Assembly (NCBI RefSeq): GCF_032714475.1
Contig: NZ_JAWDKD010000015.1
Span: 62,001 to 126,000 of the forward strand
Source: Methanolapillus africanus
Lineage (GTDB): Archaea; Halobacteriota; Methanosarcinia; Methanosarcinales; Methanosarcinaceae
Length of the DNA: 64,000 bases
Direction: 5' to 3'
Shown: in pieces, positions 42,517 to 50,747 of the stretch
How the letters are laid out: every line of letters starts with the position of its first letter
Position numbering within the stretch: position 1 is the stretch's first letter
The notes under the pieces: generated by a model
What the model was told of the DNA's origin: nothing
The model's input: the letters and a program-made list of their open reading frames with translations, nothing else
The model's database searches: none
Translations under genes and position numbers: made by a program

Positions 42517-44496
42517 ATGCGGGCGCTGAGCGGAAAAAATTTACTTTTGGTATCGTTGTTGATTTTTTGCGGGTTATATTTGATGGGAACGGCTTTTGCA
42601 GATGAAATTATTGTTCAAACCAGTCCCGATGTTTATACGATTTATTTGGATCCGGCTTTGGTGAACAACAGCGGAACGATTCGGGGTACGGGCGGCGTCG
42701 TTTATGGGGATATTTATGAATCTTCCGGTACATTTTACTATAGTGGAACTTATTCGTCTGATATCTCCTATACATTTACGAGTCTTAGTGTTTCTGATGG
42801 TTTTTATGTACATTTCTCTCCTTCCACAGTAACCGATGCCAATATTGTTTTAACAGGACCTTATACGGGTGCAAATAATTTTAGTCTCCTCGTAGATTCA
42901 AGTTCACTCGTTCCGATAAATATTACTTTAAATGAAAACAATTTTGAAACGGTTAGCAACATAACGCTATTCAATGGTCCTTATGGTAATGTCCATATTT
43001 CAAATTTGAATATTTCACAGGGCGATTTGATTATTTCAGGTGTTAATGCGTCAGATGTATCAGTTTCCGTTAAAAATTCGAGTGTAAACGGCAGCGTCAT
43101 TATTTCACGCGTTAATGATTCTTCTTCCCCTTCCGGTCCGGTGACGGTTTCAAATTTAACTTTGACAAGCGGAACACTGGCTTTAACAGATATCATTGCA
43201 ACAGACATTACAATTTCAAATTCCAATTTGATTGCCTCTTCTCCAACATCCGAATTGCTGTTGCTCAACAACATTTCAGCTGACAGTGCGTCAATTTCCG
43301 GCATGAATATTGAAAACGGGTCTCTTTTTTTTAATCATACAAATTTTGTATATCCGGTGAGTATATTTAATAACACAATTTCGAATGATTCCTATGTTCT
43401 TGAATTTGATGAACTTCACACAGATGTTCTTCAAATATATAACAATAAATTTGTCATCGGAACCGGAATTAATTACGCTAATATAATCTCATCGTCTTCG
43501 ATTTATTTTAACGAAGTTGATCCCTTCGGTGTTCTGATAACTCCTCATTCGGGTCGGAACATTGTTGGCGGCCCATACATCGCCGGAAACTATTGGACCA
43601 CCTTGGTCGAAACCGGTTATTCGGATATGTTGACTGCGACTTCAACCGGTTATTCGGATGTGCCATATCCCATTCCAATTTCAGGCTCCGGAAGTTTTAC
43701 AGATAATTATCCGCTCACAAAATACACTGCACCGCCCAGCGGCGGCGGCACCGGCAGCCCCGTTGTTATTACGACGCCTCCTGTTGATCCCCCGTCATCG
43801 GACCCGCAACCCGGAACTCCTCTTGATCCTGTTAACCCACCGGCCGACCCGGTCACGCCGGGAAATCCGACACCGGCCGGATCAGGTTTCACAGCAGGCA
43901 GCGGCGGTATTCACGGAACATTGAAAACGTTGAAAGAAGAAGATATGCCGACCGATGAAGTTGTTTCCGATTACATCGCGCCGGCGGCGGTCATTATCGG
44001 CGCGGCGGGCGGCACGCTGCTCATTCTCATTATCAGTTTGATCGACACGTTTTTCGACGCCACGTCCGCGCAAGTTCGCGGTTCGGCCAAAGGCCGGTTC
44101 CATTTGAAATTCAACCCGCCGAAATGGGCGGACATTATCAGCGCCCGGTTCGCGTTCATGGTTTTGATGTTCTTCGTCGGCGTTTGTATCGTGGATACGA
44201 TTTTGGCAGACACGGTTGACAAAGCGATGAACGGCGGTCTTTTAACGTTCCTGGCGGCGATCATTCCGCCGATTTTCGTCATCGCATTCCTCAACATCGG
44301 GGGCGGCCTTTTCATTGACGAAATTTTGGATTACATTTTGGAAAGAACCGGCAAATACGCCCGGAAAAAAACACGGCTTTTGGACGTGATTGACTCCAAC
44401 CGCAAGATCAACATCGCGGTCTTCTTTGTGATTGTCGTCGTGGCGATCGCTTTGGTGACGTTCTTCACGCTATTCTTGGATTGGACGCTGTTGTAA
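42517..44496 (+). CDS. Large surface protein with beta-helix-like repeats and four C-terminal membrane helices
   Basis: A 659-residue product. Residues 1-28 form a signal peptide (LLLVSLLIFCGLYLMGTAFADE). Residues about 40-400 are Ser/Thr/Asn-rich with repeated short strands (VTISNLTLTSGTLALTDI-type), typical of a right-handed parallel beta-helix such as those of archaeal surface or pectate-lyase-like proteins. Residues about 400-455 are a Pro/Gly-rich linker (PPSGGGTGSPVVITTPPVDP). Four membrane helices follow (about 478-500, 540-562, 575-600, 630-655), which is unusual for a surface protein. The exact role (adhesion, S-layer-like) is unknown. It ends before a 29-nt tandem repeat. Confidence 0.8.
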   Translation: MRALSGKNLLLVSLLIFCGLYLMGTAFADEIIVQTSPDVYTIYLDPALVNNSGTIRGTGGVVYGDIYESSGTFYYSGTYSSDISYTFTSLSVSDGFYVHFSPSTVTDANIVLTGPYTGANNFSLLVDSSSLVPINITLNENNFETVSNITLFNGPYGNVHISNLNISQGDLIISGVNASDVSVSVKNSSVNGSVIISRVNDSSSPSGPVTVSNLTLTSGTLALTDIIATDITISNSNLIASSPTSELLLLNNISADSASISGMNIENGSLFFNHTNFVYPVSIFNNTISNDSYVLEFDELHTDVLQIYNNKFVIGTGINYANIISSSSIYFNEVDPFGVLITPHSGRNIVGGPYIAGNYWTTLVETGYSDMLTATSTGYSDVPYPIPISGSGSFTDNYPLTKYTAPPSGGGTGSPVVITTPPVDPPSSDPQPGTPLDPVNPPADPVTPGNPTPAGSGFTAGSGGIHGTLKTLKEEDMPTDEVVSDYIAPAAVIIGAAGGTLLILIISLIDTFFDATSAQVRGSAKGRFHLKFNPPKWADIISARFAFMVLMFFVGVCIVDTILADTVDKAMNGGLLTFLAAIIPPIFVIAFLNIGGGLFIDEILDYILERTGKYARKKTRLLDVIDSNRKINIAVFFVIVVVAIALVTFFTLFLDWTLL

Positions 44497-44560
44497 TTGT
44501 CACCCGAAATTCAATTTAAAAAACAAAAATTACAAAACAAAATAATACAAAACAAAAAAA

Positions 44561-44726
44561 CCAAATCAAACAAAATCAAATCAAACAAACCAAATCAAAC
44601 AAAATCAAATCAAACAAACCAAATCAAACAAAATCAAACAAAATCAAATCAAACAAACCAAATCAAACAAAATCAAATCAAACAAACCAAATCAAACAAA
44701 CCAAATCAAACAAAATCAAACCAAAT
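44561..44726 (+). repeat. Tandem 29-nt AT/AC repeat after the surface-protein gene
   Basis: About five imperfect units of CCAAATCAAACAAAATCAAA with a TCAAACAAA end (29 nt, some units shortened), within the 3' region of the surface-protein gene. An open frame through it (44497-44736) encodes only low-complexity SNQTKSNQTNQIKQ and is not a gene. Confidence 0.85.
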
Positions 44727-44757
44727 CCGAATTTGAATAAAACAACATCTTTAAAAA

Positions 44758-44791
44758 GCCGGCAGATGTATAAACTGCCGGCCGCTTTTTT
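44758..44791 (+). terminator. Terminator for the surface-protein transcript
   Basis: Perfect inverted repeat GCCGGCAG / CTGCCGGC (44758-44765 and 44775-44782) followed by CGCTTTTTTAATTTTT. It lies 260 bases past the surface-protein stop, after the tandem repeat. Confidence 0.7.
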
Positions 44792-44849
44792 AATTTTTCA
44801 TCTTCCAAATTCGGAAAGTTTATATGTCATTAATCTTATTCAGGGAAGT

Positions 44850-45030
44850 TACCATTCGAAAAAGTATTGTATATCTGATTTTTATTAACACGATTTTTGA
44901 TCCGTTATATCAAATTCAGGATACCGTATTTTCGAACGCTGTCGGCTGTGTTTTCAGCCGAATGGTACACTATAATATAGAGTCAAAGATCGGATCTGCG
45001 CGATCCCGCATCTTCGCACTATAATGTAGA
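44850..45030 (+). promoter_or_regulatory. Promoter region of the L18e-S2 operon, with duplicated TATA-like box
   Basis: Two direct repeats, ACACTATAATATAGA (44967-44981) and GCACTATAATGTAGA (45016-45030), look like alternative TATA boxes 49 bases apart. An inverted TACCATTCG (about 44849-44857) / CGAATGGTA (about 44959-44967) pair surrounds the region. The L18e gene starts at 45085. Confidence 0.55.
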
Positions 45031-45084
45031 AAAAGCGTGAGTAGGATTTTTGTTTATTTTCAAAAAATCTTGCGGAGGAAAATA

Positions 45085-45465
45085 ATGGGTAAAAGAACAC
45101 TTGTAAAACTCTCGAGAAAGACGAATCCGAGAATGATCAATCTCATTTTGACGCTTAAAAACGCGGCCAATGAGAACGACGCGCCGATCTGGTCGGCGAT
45201 TGCCAAAAAATTTGAAAACCCGTGCAGAAACTATGCCGATGTGAATCTGAGCAAAGTGAACCGGTACGCCAAGGAAAACGAAGTCCTTTTGGTTCCGGGA
45301 AAACTTCTCGGCGCCGGCGACGTTGACTTCCCGGTGACCGTTGCAGCACTCAGCTTCAGTGTTGCGGCAGCTGAAAAAATCACAGCGGCCGGCGGCAAAT
45401 GCATGAGAATCGAAGACATCCTTGAAGAGAACCCCAAAGGGTCAGGCATTCGGATTTTCCAGTGA
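45085..45465 (+). CDS. rpl18e: Ribosomal protein L18e
   Basis: The 126-residue product starts MGKRTLVKLSRKTNPRMINL. GCGGAGGAAAATAATG gives a clear ribosome-binding site, so the ATG at 45085 is preferred over the frame's earlier start at 45037. The C-terminal half has VPGKLLGAGDVDFPVTVAAL. First gene of the archaeal L18e-L13-S9-RpoN-RpoK-S2 operon. Confidence 0.96.
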   Translation: MGKRTLVKLSRKTNPRMINLILTLKNAANENDAPIWSAIAKKFENPCRNYADVNLSKVNRYAKENEVLLVPGKLLGAGDVDFPVTVAALSFSVAAAEKITAAGGKCMRIEDILEENPKGSGIRIFQ

Positions 45466-45474
45466 GGTGCAAAA

Positions 45475-45894
45475 ATGACAGTTATTGACGCAAACGGATT
45501 AATTTTGGGCCGCCTCTCCAGTGTGGTCGCAAAACGCCTTTTGAACGGCGAAACCATCGATATTATCAATGCCGAAAAAGCAGTTATCTCAGGCTCCCGC
45601 TCCAACATCTTCGCCGACTATGAACACTCGGTCGAAAGAGGACGCCCTGAATTCGGTCCGTACTTCCCGAAAAGACCGGACAAAATCATGAAAAGAACCG
45701 TCCGCGGTATGCTCCCGTACAAGAGACAAAGCGGTCGAAAAGCCTTGGGCAACTTAAAGGTCTATGTCGGTGTTCCGGCCGAATTCAAAGGCAAAGAAAC
45801 GGAAACCGTCGAGGCCGCCAGCATGGAACGCCTCAGCTCCAGAAAATACGTGCGCCTCGGAGACGTCAGCAAAAAGCTCGGAGCAAACTTCTAA
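45475..45894 (+). CDS. rpl13: Ribosomal protein L13
   Basis: The 139-residue product begins MTVIDANGLILGRLSSVVAK and holds the L13 block RTVRGMLPYKRQSGRKALGNLKVYVG. Spaced 9 bases from the L18e stop with GTGAGGTG as ribosome-binding site. Part of the same operon. Confidence 0.97.
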   Translation: MTVIDANGLILGRLSSVVAKRLLNGETIDIINAEKAVISGSRSNIFADYEHSVERGRPEFGPYFPKRPDKIMKRTVRGMLPYKRQSGRKALGNLKVYVGVPAEFKGKETETVEAASMERLSSRKYVRLGDVSKKLGANF

Positions 45895-45907
45895 GGAGGA
45901 AACATAA

Positions 45908-46315
45908 ATGGCAGAAAAAGTTGTGAACACATCCGGTAAACACAAGACCGCCGTTGCCAGAGCCGCTGTTAAAAGCGGAACCGGCGTCATCAGAATTAAC
46001 AAAATTCCGCTTCCGATTTACGGAAACTATCTTGTGAACCAAAAAATTTCAGAGCCGGTCAACATTGCCGGTGAAAGCGTGATCTCCAAACTCGACATCA
46101 GCGTCACCGTTTCCGGCGGCGGCATTGTCGGCCAGGCTTACGCTGCAAGAACCGCAATTGCCAAAGGCATTGTCGAATTTACAAATGATGTTGCCGTCAA
46201 AGACGCTTTCGCGGAATTTGACAGAAGCTTGCTTGTCAGCGACTCCAGACAAAAGGAACCGAAATACTTCGGTGGTCCGGGTGCCCGCGCAAGATACCAG
46301 AAATCATACAGGTAA
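45908..46315 (+). CDS. rps9: Ribosomal protein S9
   Basis: The 135-residue product begins MAEKVVNTSGKHKTAVARAA and ends with the S9 tail PGARARYQKSYR that reaches the P-site tRNA. AAGGAGG precedes the ATG. Gap to L13 is 13 bases; gap to rpoN is 11 bases. Confidence 0.97.
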   Translation: MAEKVVNTSGKHKTAVARAAVKSGTGVIRINKIPLPIYGNYLVNQKISEPVNIAGESVISKLDISVTVSGGGIVGQAYAARTAIAKGIVEFTNDVAVKDAFAEFDRSLLVSDSRQKEPKYFGGPGARARYQKSYR

Positions 46316-46326
46316 GGCGAATAACT

Positions 46327-46515
46327 ATGATACCGGTCCGTTGTTTTTCATGCGGAAAAATCATTTCATCCAGTTACGAAGAGTTTAAAGCACGCTCCGA
46401 AGCCGGCGAGGATAAAGGCAAGGTCTTAGACGACCTCGGCATTAACCGCTATTGCTGCCGGAGAATGATTTTAAGCCACATCGAAATGGTTGATGTGATT
46501 GCTCCATACCAGTAA
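46327..46515 (+). CDS. rpoN: RNA polymerase subunit RpoN (Rpb10 homologue)
   Basis: A 62-residue zinc protein with the Rpb10 fingerprint: Cys6, Cys9 (CFSCGK) and Cys43, Cys44 (RYCCRRM). The RYCCRRM motif is diagnostic. Translation is probably coupled to S9 in the operon. Confidence 0.96.
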   Translation: MIPVRCFSCGKIISSSYEEFKARSEAGEDKGKVLDDLGINRYCCRRMILSHIEMVDVIAPYQ

Positions 46516-46651
46516 TGGAATCGCAGCGACAAAATCGCTTGAAAAATAAAACCGAACAATCAATAATGGTCGAATGGATTTTGACGCGTCAAAACCATTC
46601 CGCTTTTATTTTTTAAGCGGAAGCATTTAAAACAATTATTTTGGTGATGGT

Positions 46652-46840
46652 ATGGAAATTAAAATTCAAGAGTACACGCGGTTCGAACGCGCCCGCATCG
46701 TCGGCGCCCGCGCCCTTCAAATTTCGATGGGTGCGCCTGTTTTAATTCAAGATTACGAGAAGTCCGGGGTCGACCCGCTTTACATCGCGCTTGAAGAATT
46801 CAATAGAGGCGTTGTCCCGATTACGGTGAAAAGGGAATAA
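46652..46840 (+). CDS. rpoK: RNA polymerase subunit RpoK (Rpb6 homologue)
   Basis: A 62-residue product, MEIKIQEYTRFERARIVGAR followed by ALQISMGAPVLI and DPLYIALEEFNRGVVPITVKRE, the Rpb6/omega signature. GGTGATGGT lies directly before the ATG. It is 137 bases past rpoN; the hairpin-like AAGCGG pairs in between do not look like a terminator. Confidence 0.96.
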   Translation: MEIKIQEYTRFERARIVGARALQISMGAPVLIQDYEKSGVDPLYIALEEFNRGVVPITVKRE

Positions 46841-46951
46841 CCGCTTCATCGCTTGACTCAATTCAAAATTCAATATTATACAGTCTTAAAAGGAATCTTA
46901 ACTTAAAGAATTAAGGAAAATTTATTGTCAACAAATAATTTCGGTGATTCA

Positions 46952-47584
46952 ATGGAAGAAGAAAACTATTCAGCAAACATTTCAGAAGATGTGTCCGCAC
47001 CCGAGCAATCCTACCTCGTCTCTATCGACGAATACTTGGCCGCCGGCGTCCACATCGGTACCCAACAGAAAACAAAAGACATGATGCGCTTCGTTTACCG
47101 CGTCAGAACCGACGGTTTATACGTTTTGGACATTCAGGCCACCGATGAAAGAATCATCGCCGCCGCCAACATGTTGTCCAAATACGACATCTCCCGCGTT
47201 TTGGTTGTCTCATCCAGACAATACGGTCAATTCCCGGCCAAAATGTTCGCGAAAGCAACCGGCTGCCGCTCCGCGCTTGGCCGCTTCATTCCGGGCATGC
47301 TCACCAACCCGCGCATGGACAGCTACTTTGAACCGGAAATCGTCATCGTGACCGACCCGGCCGGCGACGCCCAAGTGATCAAAGAAGCCTTTGACATCAG
47401 CGTTCCGGTGATCGCCCTTTGCGACTCCAACAACCTGGCGAAAAATGTCGACCTCGTGATTCCGACCAACAACAAAGGAAGAAAAGCCTTGTCCTTGGTT
47501 TACTGGCTCCTCGCCCGCGAGATTGCCAAAAACAAAGGTATGCAATTCAGCTACGAGCTTTCTGACTTTGAAGTGCCGTTGTAA
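46952..47584 (+). CDS. rps2: Ribosomal protein S2
   Basis: The 210-residue product. The ATG at 46952 (MEEENYSANISEDVSAPEQS) is chosen because CGGTGAT precedes it; a TTG at 46925 is a weaker alternative. S2 signature blocks: EYLAAGVHIGTQQKTKDMMR, SRQYGQFPAKMFAKATG, RFIPGMLTNP and VPVIALCDSNNLAKNVDLVIP. A strong terminator follows at 47615. Last gene of the operon. Confidence 0.95.
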   Translation: MEEENYSANISEDVSAPEQSYLVSIDEYLAAGVHIGTQQKTKDMMRFVYRVRTDGLYVLDIQATDERIIAAANMLSKYDISRVLVVSSRQYGQFPAKMFAKATGCRSALGRFIPGMLTNPRMDSYFEPEIVIVTDPAGDAQVIKEAFDISVPVIALCDSNNLAKNVDLVIPTNNKGRKALSLVYWLLAREIAKNKGMQFSYELSDFEVPL

Positions 47585-47614
47585 TTCTGAAATTGTTAAA
47601 ATTAAAAAAAGATT

Positions 47615-47647
47615 GGCAGCCGTTTCAACGAAACGGCTGCCTTTTTT
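47615..47647 (+). terminator. Terminator of the L18e-S2 operon
   Basis: Perfect 12-bp inverted repeat (GGCAGCCGTTTC / GAAACGGCTGCC, loop AAC) followed by a run of seven T, 30 bases past the rps2 stop. Confidence 0.85.
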
Positions 47648-47736
47648 TATTGATTTTTGGAGTTTTGGGTTTCAAGTCCAATTGTTTTTGTTTTTTTGTT
47701 TTTCACTGTTACCGTGCATTGAAAATTGTTTCGGTG

Positions 47737-47835
47737 CCGGCATATCTTTGAAAAATCTGATGGTTTATACGTGTTTTTATATGTGGTCGGCTCATATTTA
47801 TTTCAATTTTATTAAATTGAATTAAATCTAATTCT
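47737..47835 (-). repeat. Leader-like repeat, copy 1 (degenerate)
   Basis: About 95 bases similar to 48976-49105 and 50451-50573: GGCATATC, GGTTTATACG, TTTTTATATGTGGTCGRCTCAT and TTCAATT parts are shared. Here it lies between the rps2 terminator and the Abi gene and precedes no gene in its reading direction (minus), so it is probably a relic. Confidence 0.7.
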
Positions 47836-47838
47836 CTT

Positions 47839-48786
47839 TTATTTCCAAAAAGACTCTTTATCCCAATTTTTAACAAATCCCATATCTCCTCTTTTGTCGG
47901 CAGGTAATTTTCTCATTAATTCTTTCAGTTCTATTCTGAATTGATTTTCCGGTTCAATAATATCCAAAAGATATTGGATGCAGCAAATTGATGAATATAT
48001 TTTTGTTTTGTATGTCGGCTGCTTATTGATAAATGGATTGAGAACACCGGCTAAATCTAACACTTCAATCGGGATTGATTTATTCCATAGTCTACCATGG
48101 TGAGCGCATGTGTTGCGAACAATCTGAATGCAACGAATCCATTTACTAAGCAGGCGTGTACTTTTTAGCCCGAATTGCTTTGCGATATCTATTTTTGGCG
48201 CCTTTGAATCATCTAATATCTTGTAGAGAAATGATAGTTCTCCAATGCTGATTATTTCTAAACACATCCAAACCGGAGGGACCAGCGGGTCATCATATGT
48301 CTTTTGATAATCTGTTATGGATTGTTCTTCGCTTCTGTAAACATTATCCGATAAGCGGTTTATAAATTCGGTATAATCATCTTTACAATAGCTGTGACCA
48401 TCTTTCCCTTTTTTTATTGCAGTGGGTTTAAAGAGGGACGGATCAAGGTGCCAATGACTTCCATATTTCATAGCATATTGGTTGGAAATTTGAGTTTTTA
48501 GGGCAATTTCAATTTTTCCGATCGAGACAAAGAGTAACGTTCTGAGGTCTTGATCAAAATCGTATAAATTAAGAATCTGTTCAAAATCCGTTCCGTTTTT
48601 AAAAGAATGTTCTGCATCATTTCGATTCTGAAATATAAACATATATCCGCTGAATCTGTAATAGCAATTATAAGAGAGAAAACGATCTGCAGCGGTTTTG
48701 TCGCAGCTATCAAATAACAAACCTTTTTGTTCCAGCACATTAATTTGATCTGAAACAGAAATGGCTGGTTTGCAGTATTTGGTCAT
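47839..48786 (-). CDS. Abi family (AbiD/AbiF-like) HEPN-domain protein
   Basis: The 315-residue product matches the Abi_2 family (abortive infection). It starts MTKYCKPAISVSDQINVLEQ, then CYYRFSGYMFIF, LYDFDQDLRTLLFVSIGKIEIALKTQ and the C-terminal HEPN RNase motif R-x4-H in VRNTCAHHGRLW (Arg224, His229). HEPN members cleave RNA to stop phage growth; function here is inferred. Start 48786 is an ATG; a TTG at 48831 is less family-like. A 156-base short frame with two TAG codons (48807-48962) lies just upstream. Confidence 0.85.
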   Translation of the reverse strand: MTKYCKPAISVSDQINVLEQKGLLFDSCDKTAADRFLSYNCYYRFSGYMFIFQNRNDAEHSFKNGTDFEQILNLYDFDQDLRTLLFVSIGKIEIALKTQISNQYAMKYGSHWHLDPSLFKPTAIKKGKDGHSYCKDDYTEFINRLSDNVYRSEEQSITDYQKTYDDPLVPPVWMCLEIISIGELSFLYKILDDSKAPKIDIAKQFGLKSTRLLSKWIRCIQIVRNTCAHHGRLWNKSIPIEVLDLAGVLNPFINKQPTYKTKIYSSICCIQYLLDIIEPENQFRIELKELMRKLPADKRGDMGFVKNWDKESFWK

Positions 48787-48806
48787 AACAATCAAAAAAG
48801 AAGTTG

Positions 48807-48962
48807 TTATGGATTTATCACATAACAACAAGTGTTACGTAATAAATCCGGCATGACCTAATAAGCATCGTTGAGTGGCTCATTAAATTCTGTTAAAAAT
48901 GACATCTACTTTATAATATTTATAAGTTCTGTATTTTCAAAATAACATTCAGTTGAGTTCAT
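48807..48962 (-). other. Short frame with two in-frame TAG codons, downstream of a leader repeat
   Basis: ATG at 48962 with an excellent GGAGGAATAAAC ribosome-binding site reads 18 codons (MNSTECYFENTELINIIK), TAG, MSFLTEFNEPLNDAY, TAG, VMPDLLRNTCCYVINP, TAA. The 51-codon total ends about 20 bases before the Abi start. It could be a remnant of a gene served by the leader repeat, or a short pyrrolysine-dependent upstream frame. No family recognised. Confidence 0.25.
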
Positions 48963-48975
48963 TGTTTATTCCTCC

Positions 48976-49105
48976 AGTATTTCGCCGCGCTTTGAAATTT
49001 AATTCTCTGCGGGCATATCGTTGAAAAACGTGGAGGTTTATACGGCTTTTTATATGTGGTCGACTCATATCTATTTCAATTATATTTATTCAATTAAATC
49101 TAATT
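48976..49105 (-). repeat. Leader-like repeat, copy 2
   Basis: Shares about 100 bases almost without change with 50451-50573, including GCCGCRCTTTGAAATTTAAT, CTGCGGGCATATCGTTGAAA and TTTTTATATGTGGTCGACTC. In the minus direction it ends in GGAGGAATAAA plus ATG (48962), as copy 3 does before the protease gene. It carries the TATA-like CATATAAAAAG. Confidence 0.8.
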
Positions 49106-49300
49106 CTTTGTTTAATTCAAATAGCCGGTGGCTGTTTTGTAGAAATCATCAAAAATGATTGCCATAACGCGCGCGGTGGCACTTGCAAAATTAAAAAAAC
49201 AAAAACAAACATAATCTCCACTCACAAAAAAAGAGTTTGAGAGGGCAGTCAAGCCCTCAAACTTTTTCGTATTCGGTATTTAATTTCTTCAAGTCTTTAT
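49106..49300 (+). repeat. Region with TAACGCGCGCG motif copy m and protease terminator
   Basis: Motif at 49159-49176 (TTGCCATAACGCGCGCGG, plus), then A-rich DNA and the terminator hairpin of the protease gene (49234-49263). No array or GACGC hairpin is present, so this is a solitary motif copy. Confidence 0.75.
49234..49263 (-). terminator. Terminator of the metzincin gene
   Basis: Arms AGTTTGAgaGGGC / GCCCTCAAACT with one two-base bulge, flanked by A and T runs, 38 bases past the stop. The same stem sequence (GAGTTTGAGGG) is used after nrdD. Confidence 0.65.
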
Positions 49301-50440
49301 TTACAAACTTTCCTGAACAATTGAAAGCATTTTTTCTGTATCGATTTCTTGATCAAATCCGTTGACTGCCGTTTTTTCGTCAACAATTTTCAATTCGCCT
49401 TGCGGGTGGACATAACGGAATGTTCTTCCGGTTTTTTGGTCGACGTCGCTTCCGAAAAGATAAAGGATGACGCTTTCCCCTTCGGAATATTCTGTTTGGT
49501 CATCGCAAACCATCGTGATTCCGTCGAGTGTTCCACCGATTTGCCGGATGTAAATTTCGTTTTCCGACAGTTTCCCTTTGTAAACATCATCAACAGAGAT
49601 GACGACGTCGTGGACAATTTGATTGTTGCCGATGGAAATTGAATTTTCTTTTTTGACCACAGGTTCAGCTTTGTCAAAAGAGACCCAATGAGCCGGAAGT
49701 TCTCCTTTGACCGTTCCTCGAATCACAAGATCTGCTTTTTGTGCCAGTTCCTGATCCGAAACCTCAGCGTAACATTGGTGAACTTTGAAAATGGGTTCGT
49801 TGATTTGTTTTTCCTCTTCCGGAATCGGCGTTATGCCGGAAGTCATGCTTTTCGATTTTGTACCATACAAATTCTTAACACCGTTGATATCATCTTGGCT
49901 CAAGAATGACAAATATTTGTAAGGTGTTTTCATGATGGCATTCAATACGTTCGAGTGCTCAAGTCCGAGCGCATGCCCAAGTTCGTGAAGGGCAAGTCTT
50001 TCCACATTAAAATATCCGTTTTGCAGGGATTGTGAGTGGCTGGTTGTGAAATTGTTTGCGTAGTAGGTATTGTATCGAACATCTGAGTCGTTTATATACC
50101 ATCTGTTGTTTTGTCTTTCAAAGTTCATCGCTTGTGCTTGTGCAAGCCAGGGCAAAGTGCTGTTGTTCGTGCCGTAATACGTCATGTAAACGGAAACATT
50201 TAGCTGATTCGCAGGTGTTGCAAACCGGAAATTTGAACCGGCGTTGGACCACTTGTTCGCTGCGCTCAAAAACGAAGCTTGATAAGAGGTTGGAAATGAA
50301 GATTCGAATTTGATGGTTGCTGTTTTGTTGTACCAAGTGTAGTTTCCGGCACTGTATGCCGCGGCCGGAATGATAACGGCGCATAAAAATAAGACCATTA
50401 TCAAAATCGGCAGAGCTTTAGTTAATTTATTTGTTGTCAT
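49301..50440 (-). CDS. Secreted metzincin (matrixin-like) metalloprotease fused to the GTVKE domain
   Basis: A 379-residue product. The ATG at 50440 (MTTNKLTKALPILIMVLFLC) has GAGGAATAAA upstream and gives a clean signal peptide ending at about residue 29. The catalytic domain (32-195) has the zinc motif HELGHALGLEH (152-162) and a Met-turn AIM (168-170), as in matrixins. After a linker (200-220), residues 225-379 resemble the lipoprotein family of 26830-32718: ADLVIRGTVKGELPAHW, VVISVDDVYKGKLSENEIYI, RQIGGTLDGITM and EGESVILYLFG. In that gene cluster the domain is alone, here it is joined to a protease. It is preceded by leader repeat copy 3. Confidence 0.9.
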   Translation of the reverse strand: MTTNKLTKALPILIMVLFLCAVIIPAAAYSAGNYTWYNKTATIKFESSFPTSYQASFLSAANKWSNAGSNFRFATPANQLNVSVYMTYYGTNNSTLPWLAQAQAMNFERQNNRWYINDSDVRYNTYYANNFTTSHSQSLQNGYFNVERLALHELGHALGLEHSNVLNAIMKTPYKYLSFLSQDDINGVKNLYGTKSKSMTSGITPIPEEEKQINEPIFKVHQCYAEVSDQELAQKADLVIRGTVKGELPAHWVSFDKAEPVVKKENSISIGNNQIVHDVVISVDDVYKGKLSENEIYIRQIGGTLDGITMVCDDQTEYSEGESVILYLFGSDVDQKTGRTFRYVHPQGELKIVDEKTAVNGFDQEIDTEKMLSIVQESL

Positions 50441-50450
50441 TTTATTCCTC

Positions 50451-50590
50451 CATATAGTTTGCCGCACTTTGAAATTTAATTCTCTGCGGGCATATCGTTG
50501 AAAAACGTGGAGGTTTATACGGCTTTTTATATGTGGTCGACTCATATCTATTTCAATTATATTTTATTTGATTTTATCCAATTCAATCCT
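50451..50590 (-). repeat. Leader-like repeat, copy 3 (5' region of the metzincin gene)
   Basis: About 105 bases near-identical to copy 2; in the minus direction it runs TTGAAATAGATATGAGTCGA, CATATAAAAAGCCGTATAAA, CCTCCACGTTTTTCAACGAT and on to the GGAGGAATAAAATG start. It contains an in-frame upstream ATG (50545, MSRPHIKSRINLHVFQRYAR), so it could be untranslated leader or a coding extension. Confidence 0.8.
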
Positions 50591-50747
50591 CAATTCATTT
50601 CTATTTATTTCATTTCTATCAATCTCATTTCTATCTATTTTTATTTTATACAATAGTTTACATTAATCTTTTAAAAAATATTTCGAAATATTTTTATACA
50701 TAGCGATTTTTTCTCTTTTAACCCTTTTAATTGAGGAGGTTATTCAC
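50591..50747 (+). promoter_or_regulatory. Promoter region of the single-domain secreted protein
   Basis: AT-rich; a TATTTCGAAATATTTTTATAC stretch (about 50680-50700) could hold a TATA box. GAGGAGGTTATTCAC lies directly before the ATG at 50748. Confidence 0.4.

Noticed and set aside
44497..44736. 79-residue frame after the surface protein
   Set aside because: It only translates the 29-nt tandem repeat.
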